From positions 9,024,786-9,088,785 of the forward strand of contig NC_051100.1 in the NCBI RefSeq assembly GCF_901709675.1: a stretch of DNA of 64,000 nucleotides, written 5' to 3'. This document shows, in pieces, positions 24,201 to 37,054 of this stretch. Position 1 is the first letter of the stretch. Each line of letters opens with the position of its first letter. This DNA comes from Syngnathus acus (taxonomy: Eukaryota > Chordata > Actinopteri > Syngnathiformes > Syngnathidae). The notes under the pieces are model-generated. The model saw only the letters and a program-made list of their open reading frames with translations. It ran no database searches and was not told the origin of the DNA. Position numbers and translations under genes: made by a program.

Positions 24201-27200
24201 CATTGATGCAAAGGAAACCAGTTCGATACACGTGTCTGAAATAACAAATTTTCTTAATCAAATTTACGAGTGATAAAAATCACAATACTTTCTCACAATA
24301 ATTAGAAACCTTATCACTATGCGACACTATTCATTTTTATAAATCTATGCCAGTATTCATATTTCTAAATATTCACTTCGACAAGCTGACAATGAGAAAA
24401 TCAAAATGAGCAGGTGGGCACCACAAATGGCATACTTTGTAATGTAAACTAACACTTTTCATTTTTTTTTTAGTTTAGATTGGCGTTATGAATCATGAGC
24501 TCCCCAGGTTGGTTACAGGGCATGTGGGAAGGAAAAACTAATTAAGTAGATCCAAATCAGTTTCTCAGAAAGAACGTTAATAATACTGCCACTCGCATAT
24601 TTGAGTATTTCTATTGCGTTCTTCTAAAAAGCTGAATCTCGCATACCACCACCACCACCACCATCAGCTCTGCATCCTCAGTTTTTTATCATCCCAAATG
24701 TCGTTTGAAATTTGGCACATCCTGGGCAAATTACCTGAATGCAAAACCCAAGTACTTATTTTTGCATTTTTGTGTTCAAATAGGGCGCAATTAGTGCTGT
24801 AATACGAGGAAAATACCAAATGGCAAATTGTGGTTTTGCCCTAGGTGGTGCATAAAAAACTAATTACAATTTTATGGGCGATCAAATCATGTTTTTTTTT
24901 TTTTCTTCAGGAGAATCCACATTAATCTGTAATGTTTTACGAAAGCATGTATTTTCCTCTGCAGCAAAATTAATTGCAAACACGTATCTGCTCAGTTGGC
25001 ACATTGGTCCACGTGACATGTTTGATGGGGATTAAGAGTGATAGGTTTGCTGATTTGGAATTCATACGAGTAAAATAGATCTGCCAATTCAGAGAGAAAA
25101 AAAAAAAAGAAATTTCGCTGATGATAGTATTTAATGGAAAATTAAATGCTACTTTAGCCAATCTCAACATTAATTACAGTCTGTTCACCATCTGTCAAGT
25201 GGAAAACCGATTTTAGTTTTGCCTTTGGTCAACATGGCACACTGACTGAGTGACCAGCTGAAATGGAGATCAGCCTTCACTGCTGTGACTGTGAGGAGAC
25301 TCTAAAAGCATTTCATCTGTCCCTGATGTCAGAAGAATGTGACACAGTGCATTAATCTGCCAGGCCTCTTCCAACTTCTAATGAAGTCTGTGAAGAATCC
25401 CTTTTAATTAAGTCACAGGCCCTGGTCGATACCTCTCCCGCTTCATTAGAGAGTTGGTGGGGAGGATTTCTTCAATCTCTCAACTGCCACTGAGTGAGGC
25501 AGTGGTTGTGGACATTTCTTGTCACCATCCAATCCATGCCAAAGTGAGTAGGCGAAGGCTGGTGTTTATAGAGTGGTGGTTATACAGTTCTGCAAGATTT
25601 TCCACTGTGCCTCTTGGGGAGGTAGTCGTGATGAACCATAACAATCTGAGGCATGGGTCCACAGTCTTAAAAGGATCATACCTCTTTGAGGAGCACTTGC
25701 GCTTGGCTATAAACTAAGAATGCTAAATGCCAAGAGGAAGCTGAGAGATGGTAGCAAACGAGGGGGAGGCTGCTATCATAGCAACCTGGGCTTCCATAAC
25801 ACCTTAAGAGTCTCAGGCTGGTTTTCGTCATGCTACATCTTATTGAAGCAATAATTAATGCCAAAAGGTGCTCCCACCAAGTATTGAATGAACACATTTT
25901 TCAGAACGCCATTTCTTTATTAGAAATAATTTCCTATGTAATTTTTTAAAAATCTTTTGAGATTTTTTTTATACTCTATTTGAGATGCACCCTTAAACTG
26001 CAAGTTAATTATCATTCCTATCATTCGAAAATTAATTGCTAAAATAAAATGACTCACACATTGACTCCTGACGTAGGCTGAGTGAGCAGAAGACCACTGA
26101 AGGCAAGTCAGATTCATTCATGAAGATTTTCTCAATCATCAACCGCTGTCCAGTAAACTTTTCCAAGTTGCGTATTTACCATTAACTGGCTTGATGGCAG
26201 CAAGCAACTTCTTTATCGCCTGTGGAGGAGCAAAAAAACAGAAGACACGTTTGTGAACTTCATCCTTTGGATGCTTACTTTTTGTTAGTGTGACATTGAG
26301 GCAGTTTTTGTCTGAGAATTTTGTACTCAAAACTTTACGACTCAAGTGTAAGTCGGTGTCTGGCTTTTTACCTTCCATACAAATAAATTCTCAATCATGT
26401 GGAATCAGTTTGCTATTCTGATGTACAAGCTTGGGAATGTTAAAAGCGTCCTAACCTTGATGGTTCTGTATATCACTGGTGGCAATGGTGCATGTTAGAC
26501 AATGCACGTGTGTGTGTCTGCTGGCTCTGCGTCTTTTTCGCTCGGCGAACACGACTTACAGTTTGACTCTCACCATGGTAATCGAAATGATTTATTACGT
26601 CTCTCTCCCAGTCAGCCACTCGACTGCTTCATAGCCACACATGGCCAAAACTCGGCTATTCTGCTTGGCCTTCAGGCAAGGAAGAGCAGTCCATAAAGAA
26701 TTTAGTTTTCTGCTGGTTGTCATTAAATGTCTGTCAGCTTTTTTTTTCATTATTATTGTGTGGCATTTCAGCTTCGGGCAATTGCGACCGTCTCTGTCCT
26801 TCTCATGTGTCCCATAGGAGGAGGCGGTGGCTTTGAAAAAGGAAGGAAACACTGTGGTTTTGGACTGCCACTTCCCCCATCTCATAGGCATTGATGAAGA
26901 CTTGCTCAGCACTGGCATCGTTCTGTATTATTTGAAAGTAAATGCAACGCTTTATCATAACCTAATTTGCATTCATTCGGCATTTTCTGTTTATTAATCA
27001 CCAGCAAAAGCCAATATTATAAAATATACCTTACATATTGTCTTCTGATTAATCACTACCATAGGAAGGCAGAACCATGATAAACACTAACAAAGGATCC
27101 TATGGTTTGAATATTGGTGAGTCAGGGTTACTAAATTAGCTAGGCCATTGTTGCATCATCTGTTGATTTACCGAATAAACTGCATTTTTGTTTCTCAGAA

Positions 27201-30200
27201 GATGGTCATTCCAGGCTCGACGGTGAACATTGTGTGTTTGAAAACCACGCTGGGACTGTGACGCTCATCCCTCAGGAGGGTGCAATGTGCTCAGTCAATG
27301 GCACCGTAGTAACTCATCCCTGCCAGCTGACTCAGGGTAAACTTGCCTCATAATCTTTCGAAAGAAATGAAAGCAATGAGTTGTTTTGTGTATTTGGTTA
27401 TTAAGCTGTTTCATCTCATGAAATCCATGTTGTTCTTGGCTCATCATTTTTTGGCATGGGTGTATTGTACGTAAATACATCTTTTCATAAAACAGATCTC
27501 TTAGAAATCTTTGAGGCCGACAAAGCCTCCGTCCATTTTCGTTAATTGGTAGATGGAGTTGATAGGGCCCGCGGGTTTGAAGTGGGAGCGAAGCATTACT
27601 CTTTCAAAGAACAAAGTCAAACAGTGTTAAGACTCTTAACCTCTCTTGTCCAAACAGACACTGCTCGCCGGGGCTCGGAGCCTTCCGGCTTACTGCCTCC
27701 TCTTCATCAGGGCTTGGCTTTTCGAGATAACAACTCAACAGTGCATCACAGCCTTCTGCTAGCCTTCTTTTATAACCATTTCCCATATCACCTTCATAAA
27801 CAGCTGTATCTGAAGGCATTTACTTGAATAAATGTTTGCAATTTTCCATCCAACAGCAGCTAAAATCTATCAGAGGGTGCCCTTGTAGGTCCTTTGTCAC
27901 TTCTCTAAGTCATATGTTGTTGCAAGATTACAATTTGTCGGAGCCAGAGATTGCACAGCAGAGCCTGACGTATAAACACTAATATCACTTCCATTCTATC
28001 ACTTTTTGAGGATTACCAAGCCTTCCTTGACCGTTTTCTCCCATAGATTATCCCTTGGTTTAGGCCACTGCCATTCTTGTTAGAAATTGCTTTCTTGGTA
28101 GCAAGTCATTCCCTTATGCTCATCTGTGGAATGCAGGCCAACTCCCAATTTATGTCAGCAGGTTTTTAGTGAAGATACTTCACTGCGTTGAAACATGGAC
28201 AGGGAGGTTTCTATTGGCCAGGTCTGTTGTTTATAATTACACTTGTGGAGAGCGTCAAATCCTTGTCTGTCTTAGTAGGACTTGCATTATTACTAACTAC
28301 AAATACTTTGCCCTTGCAGGTATCTCAGTAATTTGTCGCTCTGTTTCCTCACTTTCCCTCCAGGTGCCATCATACACCTTGGGAGAAGGACCATATTACG
28401 CTTTAACCACCCCACTGAAGCGGCCTATCTCAAAGTGAAACAGCAGGTGAAGCAGAGCCTGACATACAGTACTGCCTGTCTAATGACTTTTTGCCAAACA
28501 TCTTTCAACAACTTAATTGCATTCACTGAATTGCTTTCTTCTAATGCAATATAGACCTCGCCCTCCCCACCATTGTTAGGTTTTGTATTGTCCCATACAT
28601 ATTGGCTAAGAAATTCATTAAAATACACAGAAATTAACCAATGCCTAGTTTATAGTATTTAATCTTTCAAAGAAGCAAAACTAGGCTGGTTGACAAATAC
28701 ACAAAAAGCTTGAGCTTTATAGGTAGCTACTCAACTCATAAAGGTCATTGCAGTACATCAAATTTTTAACTAGGATACATTTTAGATGTACAAAATAAAA
28801 ACCCATATCTATTTTTATGAAGCAAATGGTACAAATAAAACATTGTCTTATTGAATTGTTCATTTCAGTTTTCTTTTCTTTTATTCTCTGCAGAGTGCGC
28901 TGTCATTGATCACCTTGTCACCAAAATCAAAAGTGAACAATCTGAGCAAGATCACACTTGGCCCTCCAAGGTAAGACATGAGTCAGATGCATACATCTCT
29001 TAGCTCCTTACTGGTTCTTGACTCTCTAAGTTGATGCACAGAATTTGACATCGCAAAATCAAAGCCATAAATCATGGCAGGGTTTCTGTAAGAAAGTGGG
29101 ATCATGCAAATGGACATGCCAGTCTGAAGTATTTTATACTCTGCCAATGTAAATCACAGCTGGTCTAGACAGCTCAGAGGCTGTCGCAGGTTGGCTTCCG
29201 TATTTCAGTTGCTCGCGAACCACCGTGTCCTTACTAAGAAGTAAAAAAAAAAAAATAAATCACTGAATCACTACATGCACTCCACCAACATACGCACAGG
29301 CACAAACAACTTCAGGGCCGATGTAGAGAACATCTTTTGTTACATTGATGATCAGGGGCAGAGCTAGGGCATTGTGACAAGGGAAGATATTTCTGCTTTT
29401 GGGAGCGCAAAGTGTGATGGCAGAAAAAAAGTAAAAAGCATATAGTATTTTATTTGAGGAGCCAGAACGTATTGCCCAATTACATTTGATAATTACTATA
29501 AGGATCTGTGCATACTCTGTGGCTTGCTTAAACATTTTTTCACTGCCCAAAAGCCCCACAAGACACTCTCCCTACTAGCTGCAACATTGATTGAATATAC
29601 AGATCTTGGAAAAAAATAAAATAAAGGAACCATTAACAACTAGAGCTTTTGGTTACAGTAGCAAATAGAGTGAATTTCTTCATTGTTAAAATGCATATTG
29701 AAATTTCAAACCCACCAGCATTTTCTCTCATCAGTTTTTAAATTAATGTGAAGATTGTGTTGACCCCACGATCCTGAATGGGATAAGTGGTTTTGAAAGT
29801 TGAGTAGAATGTTTTCTCTCTGTAAAAATTTTTACTCACTTATCTGGAATGTATTTTTGCTTATTTGACTACTTTGTCCTGACTAGCAATTTGAGGAAAT
29901 AAATGATTGCTTGGCCCTGAGCTTTTAGCTTGCAACATGGCTATTTCAAAACATGAGGTCAGAAAGGGCTACTATGATTACGAGCCAGAGCTCAGTCTTG
30001 TGCTTTTATCTTCTCAAAGGCTGCAGGATGTACGCTATAAAAATGAATTGCATTTCAGATCTGCCATCAGAACTATGCAGTGCACACTCAAGTATTTGAG
30101 GCAGAACTTTTAGAACATTCGACAATTACTGTCTTAGTAACCATATTTAGGCTTGGGCTTTTTTTTGTCCATTGAATCTCTCTTGTAACTGAAAGCCCCC

Positions 30201-33200
30201 CCCCCCCTCCAATATTTTGTAGGTGTCAGTACAAACTCTTTGTGGAATAAAATGTAATCAAATATAAATCAATAAAATGAAAAAAAATCAACTTAAGGGA
30301 ACGTTATCTACCTAGTATACAACAGATTTCCTCCTCCATCCAGAAGGATACAACTACTGTTCAGTTTACAGAAATACCTTTTGCACAATGCCAATGACGG
30401 TTATGCAGTACAAGAAATACAATACAATACAATACAGATCCATCTACTCATAAAGACCAAGAGAAAATGTATTTTTTTTTTTTTGTTTTTTTACAAAAAT
30501 CTTGGGTGTAACTTGTAAGTTGGGGTTCCACTGCATGCACATTGAAAATGTTTTGACATATTAGGTTTAGTTCCCCGGTGATTTAGCATAAATAATCTTT
30601 GCCTAAATAACATATTAAATATGATAGATAGGCTGAAGCAAATTCACTCATGCCGACATCAATGACAACATACACGGAGCTCAACCATCAAAGGGAGTGC
30701 TGCATATGATGTGTAAATCTCATAACATGTGCACAGTCTTTTTAATTTCACAGCTAGTAGGGTGGCTGTAATTTTATCCAGCCTTTGAAACTAAATGGCT
30801 GCTTTTTGGAAAGTAGAGTTCAGAGTGTTGCAACCGTATGTTCTGCCTTTAACCAACTGTGATTGTAAAAAAAATGGAAGCATGCATCGTCAAATATTGT
30901 TAATTGTGTATTTGCGTCTATTCAAATTCATTTTAGTGAGTTTGATCTTACGTCAAAGACGGTGGACCCCAAACTCGTGACCCGCTCTTCTACCTTGGCA
31001 GCACCAGATAATTTCACAATGACCGTAAGTAAGCCATTTTTTTTTTTCTACCTCTACAGAAGTTATGCACTACATTGAGATGAAATGAATTGTCAGCCAA
31101 CTGTCTGCAGTATTGAGGAACACCTTTTGGAAGTAAATGATTGTAGTTGACATAAAAGAAACATCTGTTTTTCTCTTTTTTTTTTTCCCCCTACCTGCAA
31201 TATAAACTAGGCAATACCTGGAAAAGGTCCCGTCCCTCACTCTAGTTTCAATTTGGATGGAGGCACACAACAGAATGGGGTAAGCACCAGGGGTGACCTG
31301 GAGCAGGAGATAGTTCTGTGTCATAAATCACGGCCAGAGCTGATGTCTGAGCACCCTTGGAGGCAAGCTGAGAACGCTGCCGAAGTATCAAGTTATACAA
31401 GAGCGCAAGTGTGGTCAGGGGATGCCAGCCTCCAGCAGACAAGAGTCCTGGGCCTAGGTGATGGATGTGTCATGAAGCCAGAGGGGAATGCTAACGAGAT
31501 CCAAGGTGTTGTGGCTCACTGCTGCAAGGGGAGACCTGGCTCTAGTGGGAGCTCATTAGGCAACGTGTCCCACCTTCAGCATACAGGGGAAACGAGCTCC
31601 GTGTCTGTCCCCCAACAAACCAACACCCTTCAACTCGAGGAAAATGCCTCTACGAATCCAGAATTCTGCTGTCCAGCTGAGGAAGCGATCTTGGAGGCAC
31701 AGTTGATCTTTGGAGACACAAATGATTGTGGCTGTTTGGACAAGTCTTTAACACAGGCTAAAGTCTGTGTAGGGGATGGAGTTCAAAGCTCAAGACTGAG
31801 TGCCTTGGTCAATAGAGTGAGTTGGATTGTTAAAGATGCAGGGCAATTCCTTTGGAGCCCATCTACGCTATTGCAGCAGTTGGAAGAGGAAAGAATTAAG
31901 CATTTTGTGAGCCACTGGGTCAATCATCTCATTTCTAAAGTCAATGGAAGCAAGGTCATGTCTGTAATTGATAGCCAAGTCCTCTCCCTAGTAAAAAGTA
32001 ATTATGTCTTTTCATGTTTCAAGAATAGTGGTATTTATTCAATGGTCAAAGACCTACCACTGATAAAACGGGTCCAGATGGAAATAATGGAACACCTTTG
32101 GGCCAAAGAGGCTAAGATGCAGGACTACAATGATCAACATGCCTCACCACTCATGTTGTCTACACCGAAAATCATTCAAGCGGATTGGAACCCAGATGAC
32201 CTTCATGAGCAAGAAATAGTTCATGTTGATTTAGTACAGGAGAAAGAAACACATGCTGAGATGTTACCACTGAATGACACGATTACCCATACACCAACAA
32301 ACAAGGATCAGACACCAGATGTGGCTGTCATTCTGGAAAGAAATAAGATGAAAAGTTTTTGTCAACCGCTGATAGATTTTCCCGCTGCCCTTGTGAACCT
32401 ACAAAATCTCTCATTTCAACACTTAAAAACATCTTTACAGTCAGTCCTATCCAGCACAGCGTTGGCTTCTGAAAAGATTTTAGCTCTCTTTTGGTTAAAT
32501 GTAGCTAACATTAGTCAACCTGAACCCTGTCCTGCTCTCCTCGTCCTCTTGGAAACGGAATTTTTGACATTGACTGCACAATCTGAGCAGCTACTATTGT
32601 TCCACCAACTTCCTTACTCGCATTTGAAGGAGGTACACGTAAGCTTTTCAGGCCATGGCTTGCGTTTGATGGGAGCTACACAGGAAAGCATCCTGGGTCT
32701 TTACACTCACAGCAAGACGCTTACCCAAGAGGTGTGCTGGGCCATACTCGAAGTCCTGTGCCCTGGAGACAGCCGGGTCACTGAGCATCTGCTGTTTAAT
32801 GATGACTGGAGGACAGTCGGGAACAGATTATCATTGGACTCACAGGCTTGTGTCGTACCTGACCTTCTGTTGGATGCCGGTCTGAGGGTTTGCTGCCAGT
32901 TTCAGAAGAGTCTTGCAGATCTGATTTACTTTCTTTATTGTAACATGGAAGAAGGAACGTCCGTTACCATTGGGGATGTGCAGCTTTTATTGTACACAAG
33001 CGTAAAGGTCATCTTAAATTCCAGTAGCTGCATTGAAAGTGTGTGCCAGCTTTTACTTACTGAAACGCACATTGGTCTGGTGCAGGAAGATGTTGTCTTT
33101 TATCCAACCCCGAGCTCAGTCACCATTAGTCCCTGCCATCGTCAATTCCACAACTTGACTCTTCGTCAGCTTGCGGATGTACGCTGCGTGGTGTTACATG

Positions 33201-33397
33201 AAGACAAGAATGGAGATGTCAGTGTGGATTTAATCTTTGCAATTATGAGCGCTCGAGGTCACCCTGAAAGTGTGACCAAAGTAGCCACCCTGTCCGCACT
33301 TGCTTTGAATTCATCTCCACATGCAGAGGTGTGGAAATTAACTTTCCCTTGCTCCACCGAGGCAGCATGCCTGATTAATTATTTGTCAAGTGTCTGA
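18209..33397 (+). CDS. KIF16-type kinesin-3: motor + FHA + PH-like tail, 19 coding exons
   Basis: A plus-end-directed motor related to KIF16B, which moves early endosomes. The exons are 18209-18255, 18336-18399, 18474-18575, 18671-18787, 19852-19949, 21080-21195, 21285-21427, 21663-21831, 22104-22226, 22316-22488, 22580-22645, 22727-22786, 26818-26937, 27065-27116, 27199-27336, 28364-28446, 28894-28970, 30937-31024 and 31211-33397. All are in phase, giving 1340 aa. The motor (about 1-370) shows the P-loop GQTGSGKS at 96-103, switch I SSRSHA at 216-221 and switch II DLAGSE at 248-253. The FHA domain is at about 455-550 ([23 protein letters not shown]). The last exon adds 728 aa: a low-complexity stretch, a helical segment at about 811-911, and PH-like segments at about 1041-1131 and 1203-1340. 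These resemble STK11IP/nischarin C-termini. There is no PX or START domain. The motor is closer to KIF16B than STARD9. A polyadenylation signal lies at 33761. Confidence 0.93.
18788..19851 (+). other. Kinesin intron 4
   Basis: A 1.06 kb intron with an A-tract near 19275. No coding or RNA feature is recognised. Confidence 0.6.
19950..21079 (+). other. Kinesin intron 5
   Basis: A 1.13 kb intron with long A-tracts near 20077 and 20206. Nothing else is recognised. Confidence 0.6.
22787..26817 (+). other. Kinesin intron 12 (4.0 kb)
   Basis: The largest intron of the gene separates the end of the motor/neck from the FHA-coding exons. A short (CCA)n tract lies near 24647. No embedded gene is recognised. 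Confidence 0.6.
27337..28363 (+). other. Kinesin intron 15
   Basis: About 1.0 kb with no recognisable feature. Confidence 0.55.
28971..30936 (+). other. Kinesin intron 17
   Basis: A 1.97 kb intron with short (AATAC)n and poly-T tracts near 30418-30492. No coding exon is recognised. Confidence 0.55.
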
Positions 33398-33766
33398 TCA
33401 ACAACTGGCAGACAGTAATGAGCTGATCAGCTTGAAGACACGTGGAGAATTGCAAGGAACATTACACCCACTTTTGGTGTCTGGTTTATTCTTTTCATGA
33501 AATTGACATTTTATACCACCTGACTAGTAGCTTGTAAAATTTTAAAGCCCACATTTTGTTTTACCTACCACCGCCCACTTGTTTTACCAGATTATGCAGT
33601 GATGCTTGAGGTGAAATACTTGAGTGTTCCAGTTCAGTTAGATAGATTTTCTAATTTTAAGTATTTTAATCATCTCAAATACATGTTAATGTTGTCATTA
33701 TGTACTTGTCAAGTTATGTATACTATTTATGTGAACACATTTTTAATGTTTGACTTTACCAATAAA
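33398..33766 (+). other. Kinesin 3' UTR
   Basis: AT-rich sequence from the stop codon to a canonical polyadenylation signal. Confidence 0.6.
33761..33766 (+). terminator. Kinesin polyadenylation signal AATAAA
   Basis: AATAAATG lies 364 bp after the stop codon and is the first AATAAA on this strand. Confidence 0.7.
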
Positions 33767-35841
33767 TGTTACCCCATGCTTATGTGACATTTATTTGCAT
33801 TTCATTTGACTTCAACTTTATTCATTTCAAATTTGATCAAATTGTCATTGTCACACTAACTTTAACTCCAAACCTGATCTTAAAGGTTTAATTTTAATCC
33901 ATTTATTTACTAATAAAATCTTAAAGAAAATAAACAGTAAAAACAGTTTCTGAATGCTTTAAGGAACTTAGTGAAAAACTGAATTTCATGGCTTGTATAC
34001 CAAGTTGGGTATCTGGAGTGCATGGCCACTTACGTACTGCAAATCTATCTTCTTATTTCCTAAAATAAATGTCTAAAATGTTAGACTGCTGGCACAAATT
34101 GTCTGAAACTCAATCATGCAGCAAAACCCCTAACCCTCAATTTTGTATTTTAAAGTAGGTAGCACATGAAAATGCCAAATCATCGACCCATTCATGTTCC
34201 AAATCACTTGCTCTCAGTCACAGCTTTGCCAAATTCAACCAGGATGCACACAGAGAGAGCAAAAAAACCCAAACACCCTTGTATGCACAAAAACAACTTC
34301 ACTGATGTACTGTAAAAAAAAGGAAATTGTAGCAATCTATTGCAGGGAACTCTTAAATCACAACTGAAAATCTCTCTTAGTTCTGGGCCAGTGAATGCTT
34401 TGACCTTTTCATTGTTCGCGTTTGGCATTTACACCATTTTAATGTTTTATGTTGAACCTATCAACCTGTTTCCTGGCCATTTAGAGCCAGCCAGAACAAG
34501 ACTAACAAATAAAAAAGGGTACTAAAGACATTACTTAACCGAAATTCAAGTGGAGTTTATCGACTGGTTTGACCACGAGGTGGCCCTGGTCGCTTGCTGG
34601 GCTTACATTGGTGAAAAGGAAATGTTTGTTCTAAGATGGACGGTTGATCCAGCGCCTAGCCACTGGTGGGCACTGATTTTCTAATCACACCTTATGACTT
34701 CCCGACGGGCTCTCTGGTCCCAAGACAAGACATCATTGACACCCCATAACAGGATAATTTGTTTACCGTCTACTTTGGAAGCATGTGAACATGACCCAGA
34801 CAGTTCTCTCACTGCTTAGTTGTTGATGGGATAAATCTTTTTGAGCCAATCTTAATCTTTCTGCCTGCCTGCAGTGGCCAAAGTGATTTAATGATTTACT
34901 TTTTCACCAGAGGTGTTTTAGACTTTCCCAAAGCTTTTGCTTATTTAGAATGTGGTTCGGCATGTGTTTCAAAATGGTGATCAATTGATTTAGCATGCTT
35001 TTTTTTTTTTTTTTTTTTACATTCAAAGGAATAGATAAAATATAGGCTAAATGCCAACATTGCATTCCCTCCCATTAATGCTACAGGGTATTGACTTACA
35101 AATGTAAAGAGCAAAGAAAACAAAGGCTAATTAATGTATTTGAACGTATTTACGTATTATTTCCATTTGCGCTGTTACGTCTGATACTTCAAGCCAGAAA
35201 TGTCATTTGTGACTCTTGGACGTCATGTTCTAAATGTCATTGTGGAGTAGTGAAGGCAACAAGTGGAGTCGTTTGTACAGCCCCTACCAGTGTGGTCCAT
35301 GTTCTGACAAGATGTGCTGGCTTATCCTCGCTGAGGATGTTTAAATCACTGTGCCGCTGACACTCTTATTGCTGCAGTGAATCTCCGAGTGGGCTGCATA
35401 ATATGGCGCACTGACTATACTGGTTGCTCTCTCATGCAGCTCCCCTGTTGTGTTTTATGCATGTGGCTTTTTGTTTGATGTCCTCATGCTTTTGAATTAT
35501 GTCGTGCTGCATTAACGCCAATAACTTCTGAATTGTAACGTGTCTGCCTAGTTTAAAGCTGTTTATGTAAGCTAAGCTCTTTGGCGGATAATGCGTTTTG
35601 TTTTAAGAGATTATTTTCTAGTATTTTGCTTCATGTGAAGTCAAGCCTCATGTCACACTCACGAGGTACTGTGCCAACCATATATTGCAATTTACTGTAA
35701 ATGGCCAATAGCGTGTGGCAGCTCCACGATGGGCTTTGTCATCAGATCCAACAATAAAATTCTGCTTGTATCTGTAAAAGAAATAGAACTGATTAATCTA
35801 TATTTATGGACTTGCTGTACAGGCGAAATGAATTGCTAATG
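33767..35841. other. Intergenic, no gene seen
   Basis: AT-rich sequence with a poly-T tract near 34999. Short open frames only, none resembling a known protein. Confidence 0.5.
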
Positions 35842-35849
35842 GATTACAA

Positions 35850-36167
35850 CACAGGTGTCAAACTCAAGGCCCGTGGCCCAGATCCGGCCCGCCACATCAT
35901 TTCATGTGGCCCGCGAAGACAAATTGTACATCAGATTCGTGTGTCATTACTAGAATTGCAAATTGTCTTCACTTTTAACATGTATTTATATTTTTTAATA
36001 TTTGACCAGTTTTTACACATCTGATTTGAATCCGAGTTATTTGTCAGTTTCTTTTGTAGCTTTTACTGTTTCTAATATGAGGTGCGCATACATTTATTCA
36101 TAATGGCCCTCCGAAAGAAGCTATGACTACAATGCGGCCCGCGAAAAAAATGAGTTTGACACCCCTG
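35850..36167. mobile_element. Non-autonomous hAT-like DNA transposon (MITE), 318 bp
   Basis: The left end CACAGGTGTCAAACTC and the inverted right end CAGGGGTGTCAAACTC match at 14 of 16 bases. Both continue into a GGCCCG/GCGGCCCGCG-rich subterminal part. A perfect 8-bp target duplication GATTACAA flanks it at 35842-35849 and 36168-36175. An 8-bp duplication and CAGGGGTGTCAAACT-type ends are characteristic of hAT elements. There is no transposase frame. Confidence 0.88.
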
Positions 36168-37054
36168 GATTACAAGGACAAATATATATTGTGCCGCGAT
36201 TGTTAGCGTGACATTTGTTTGTGGCACTTTTGAAGCAATCGAAATTTCAGCTGTATTGGACATTAAGGAGATCTAACACATTAGTGGTGTGCAACATCAC
36301 ACCAAACAAACCAATACATTGCTATTTTAACCACGTAAAAGTATGCTGGAGAAAGATAATGAACGTCTAGTTAATTCCAATGCTGCATCAGTATGCCGAT
36401 GAGCCGTTTATTTCCTATTGTGGCTAGGTTGAGGATCAAGAAACCAATGTATTCAGACACAGGGCGATGGTAATTTGGCTGTCCATTGCAAAAAATATTG
36501 CCTCTACTGATCACAAAGCTCAGGTCACATTAAAATGAGTGTGGAACTTGTGCCTCTTTTGACTAATTTTAGTGAAATGCCCAACTTGAATCATTCAATT
36601 TGACAGCGACTGATTCTTCCCAAGCCTAAAAGGAAACATTAATCTCAAAGGAGATGCTCTTGTGATTTAAATGTCACTTTCATCCTTGAGCTGGCCTCAT
36701 TTGGGAATATATTTCTGTCCAATAAAAAGATGAACTTGTCTAATGGTGTCATTTTCTTATTGGACGTCATCTTTTCCTGCACAAGCCGCAGAGAGCATCA
36801 TTTTGCATTTATCACCATGGATGTGACAGATTTGGACAACTCTGTTTTAAAGTTGCTCTTATAACAAGCTGCCTTTTAGCGAGTGTCTGTAGACACAATC
36901 AATATTTTTGTCTGCTAAGTACAAAAGTTGGTGTATCTCAGATAAAAATGTGGAGAAGAAAACCCCCACCCCCACCCCACTTGTTGCCATTTGCTCTATT
37001 TAATTGTATTGGTAATTTGCTACCATATTCTTTGCTTATTTTCCAACCCATTTA
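36168..37054. other. Intergenic, no gene seen
   Basis: Unique AT-rich sequence with a short C-rich tract near 36965. Nothing is recognised. Confidence 0.45.
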
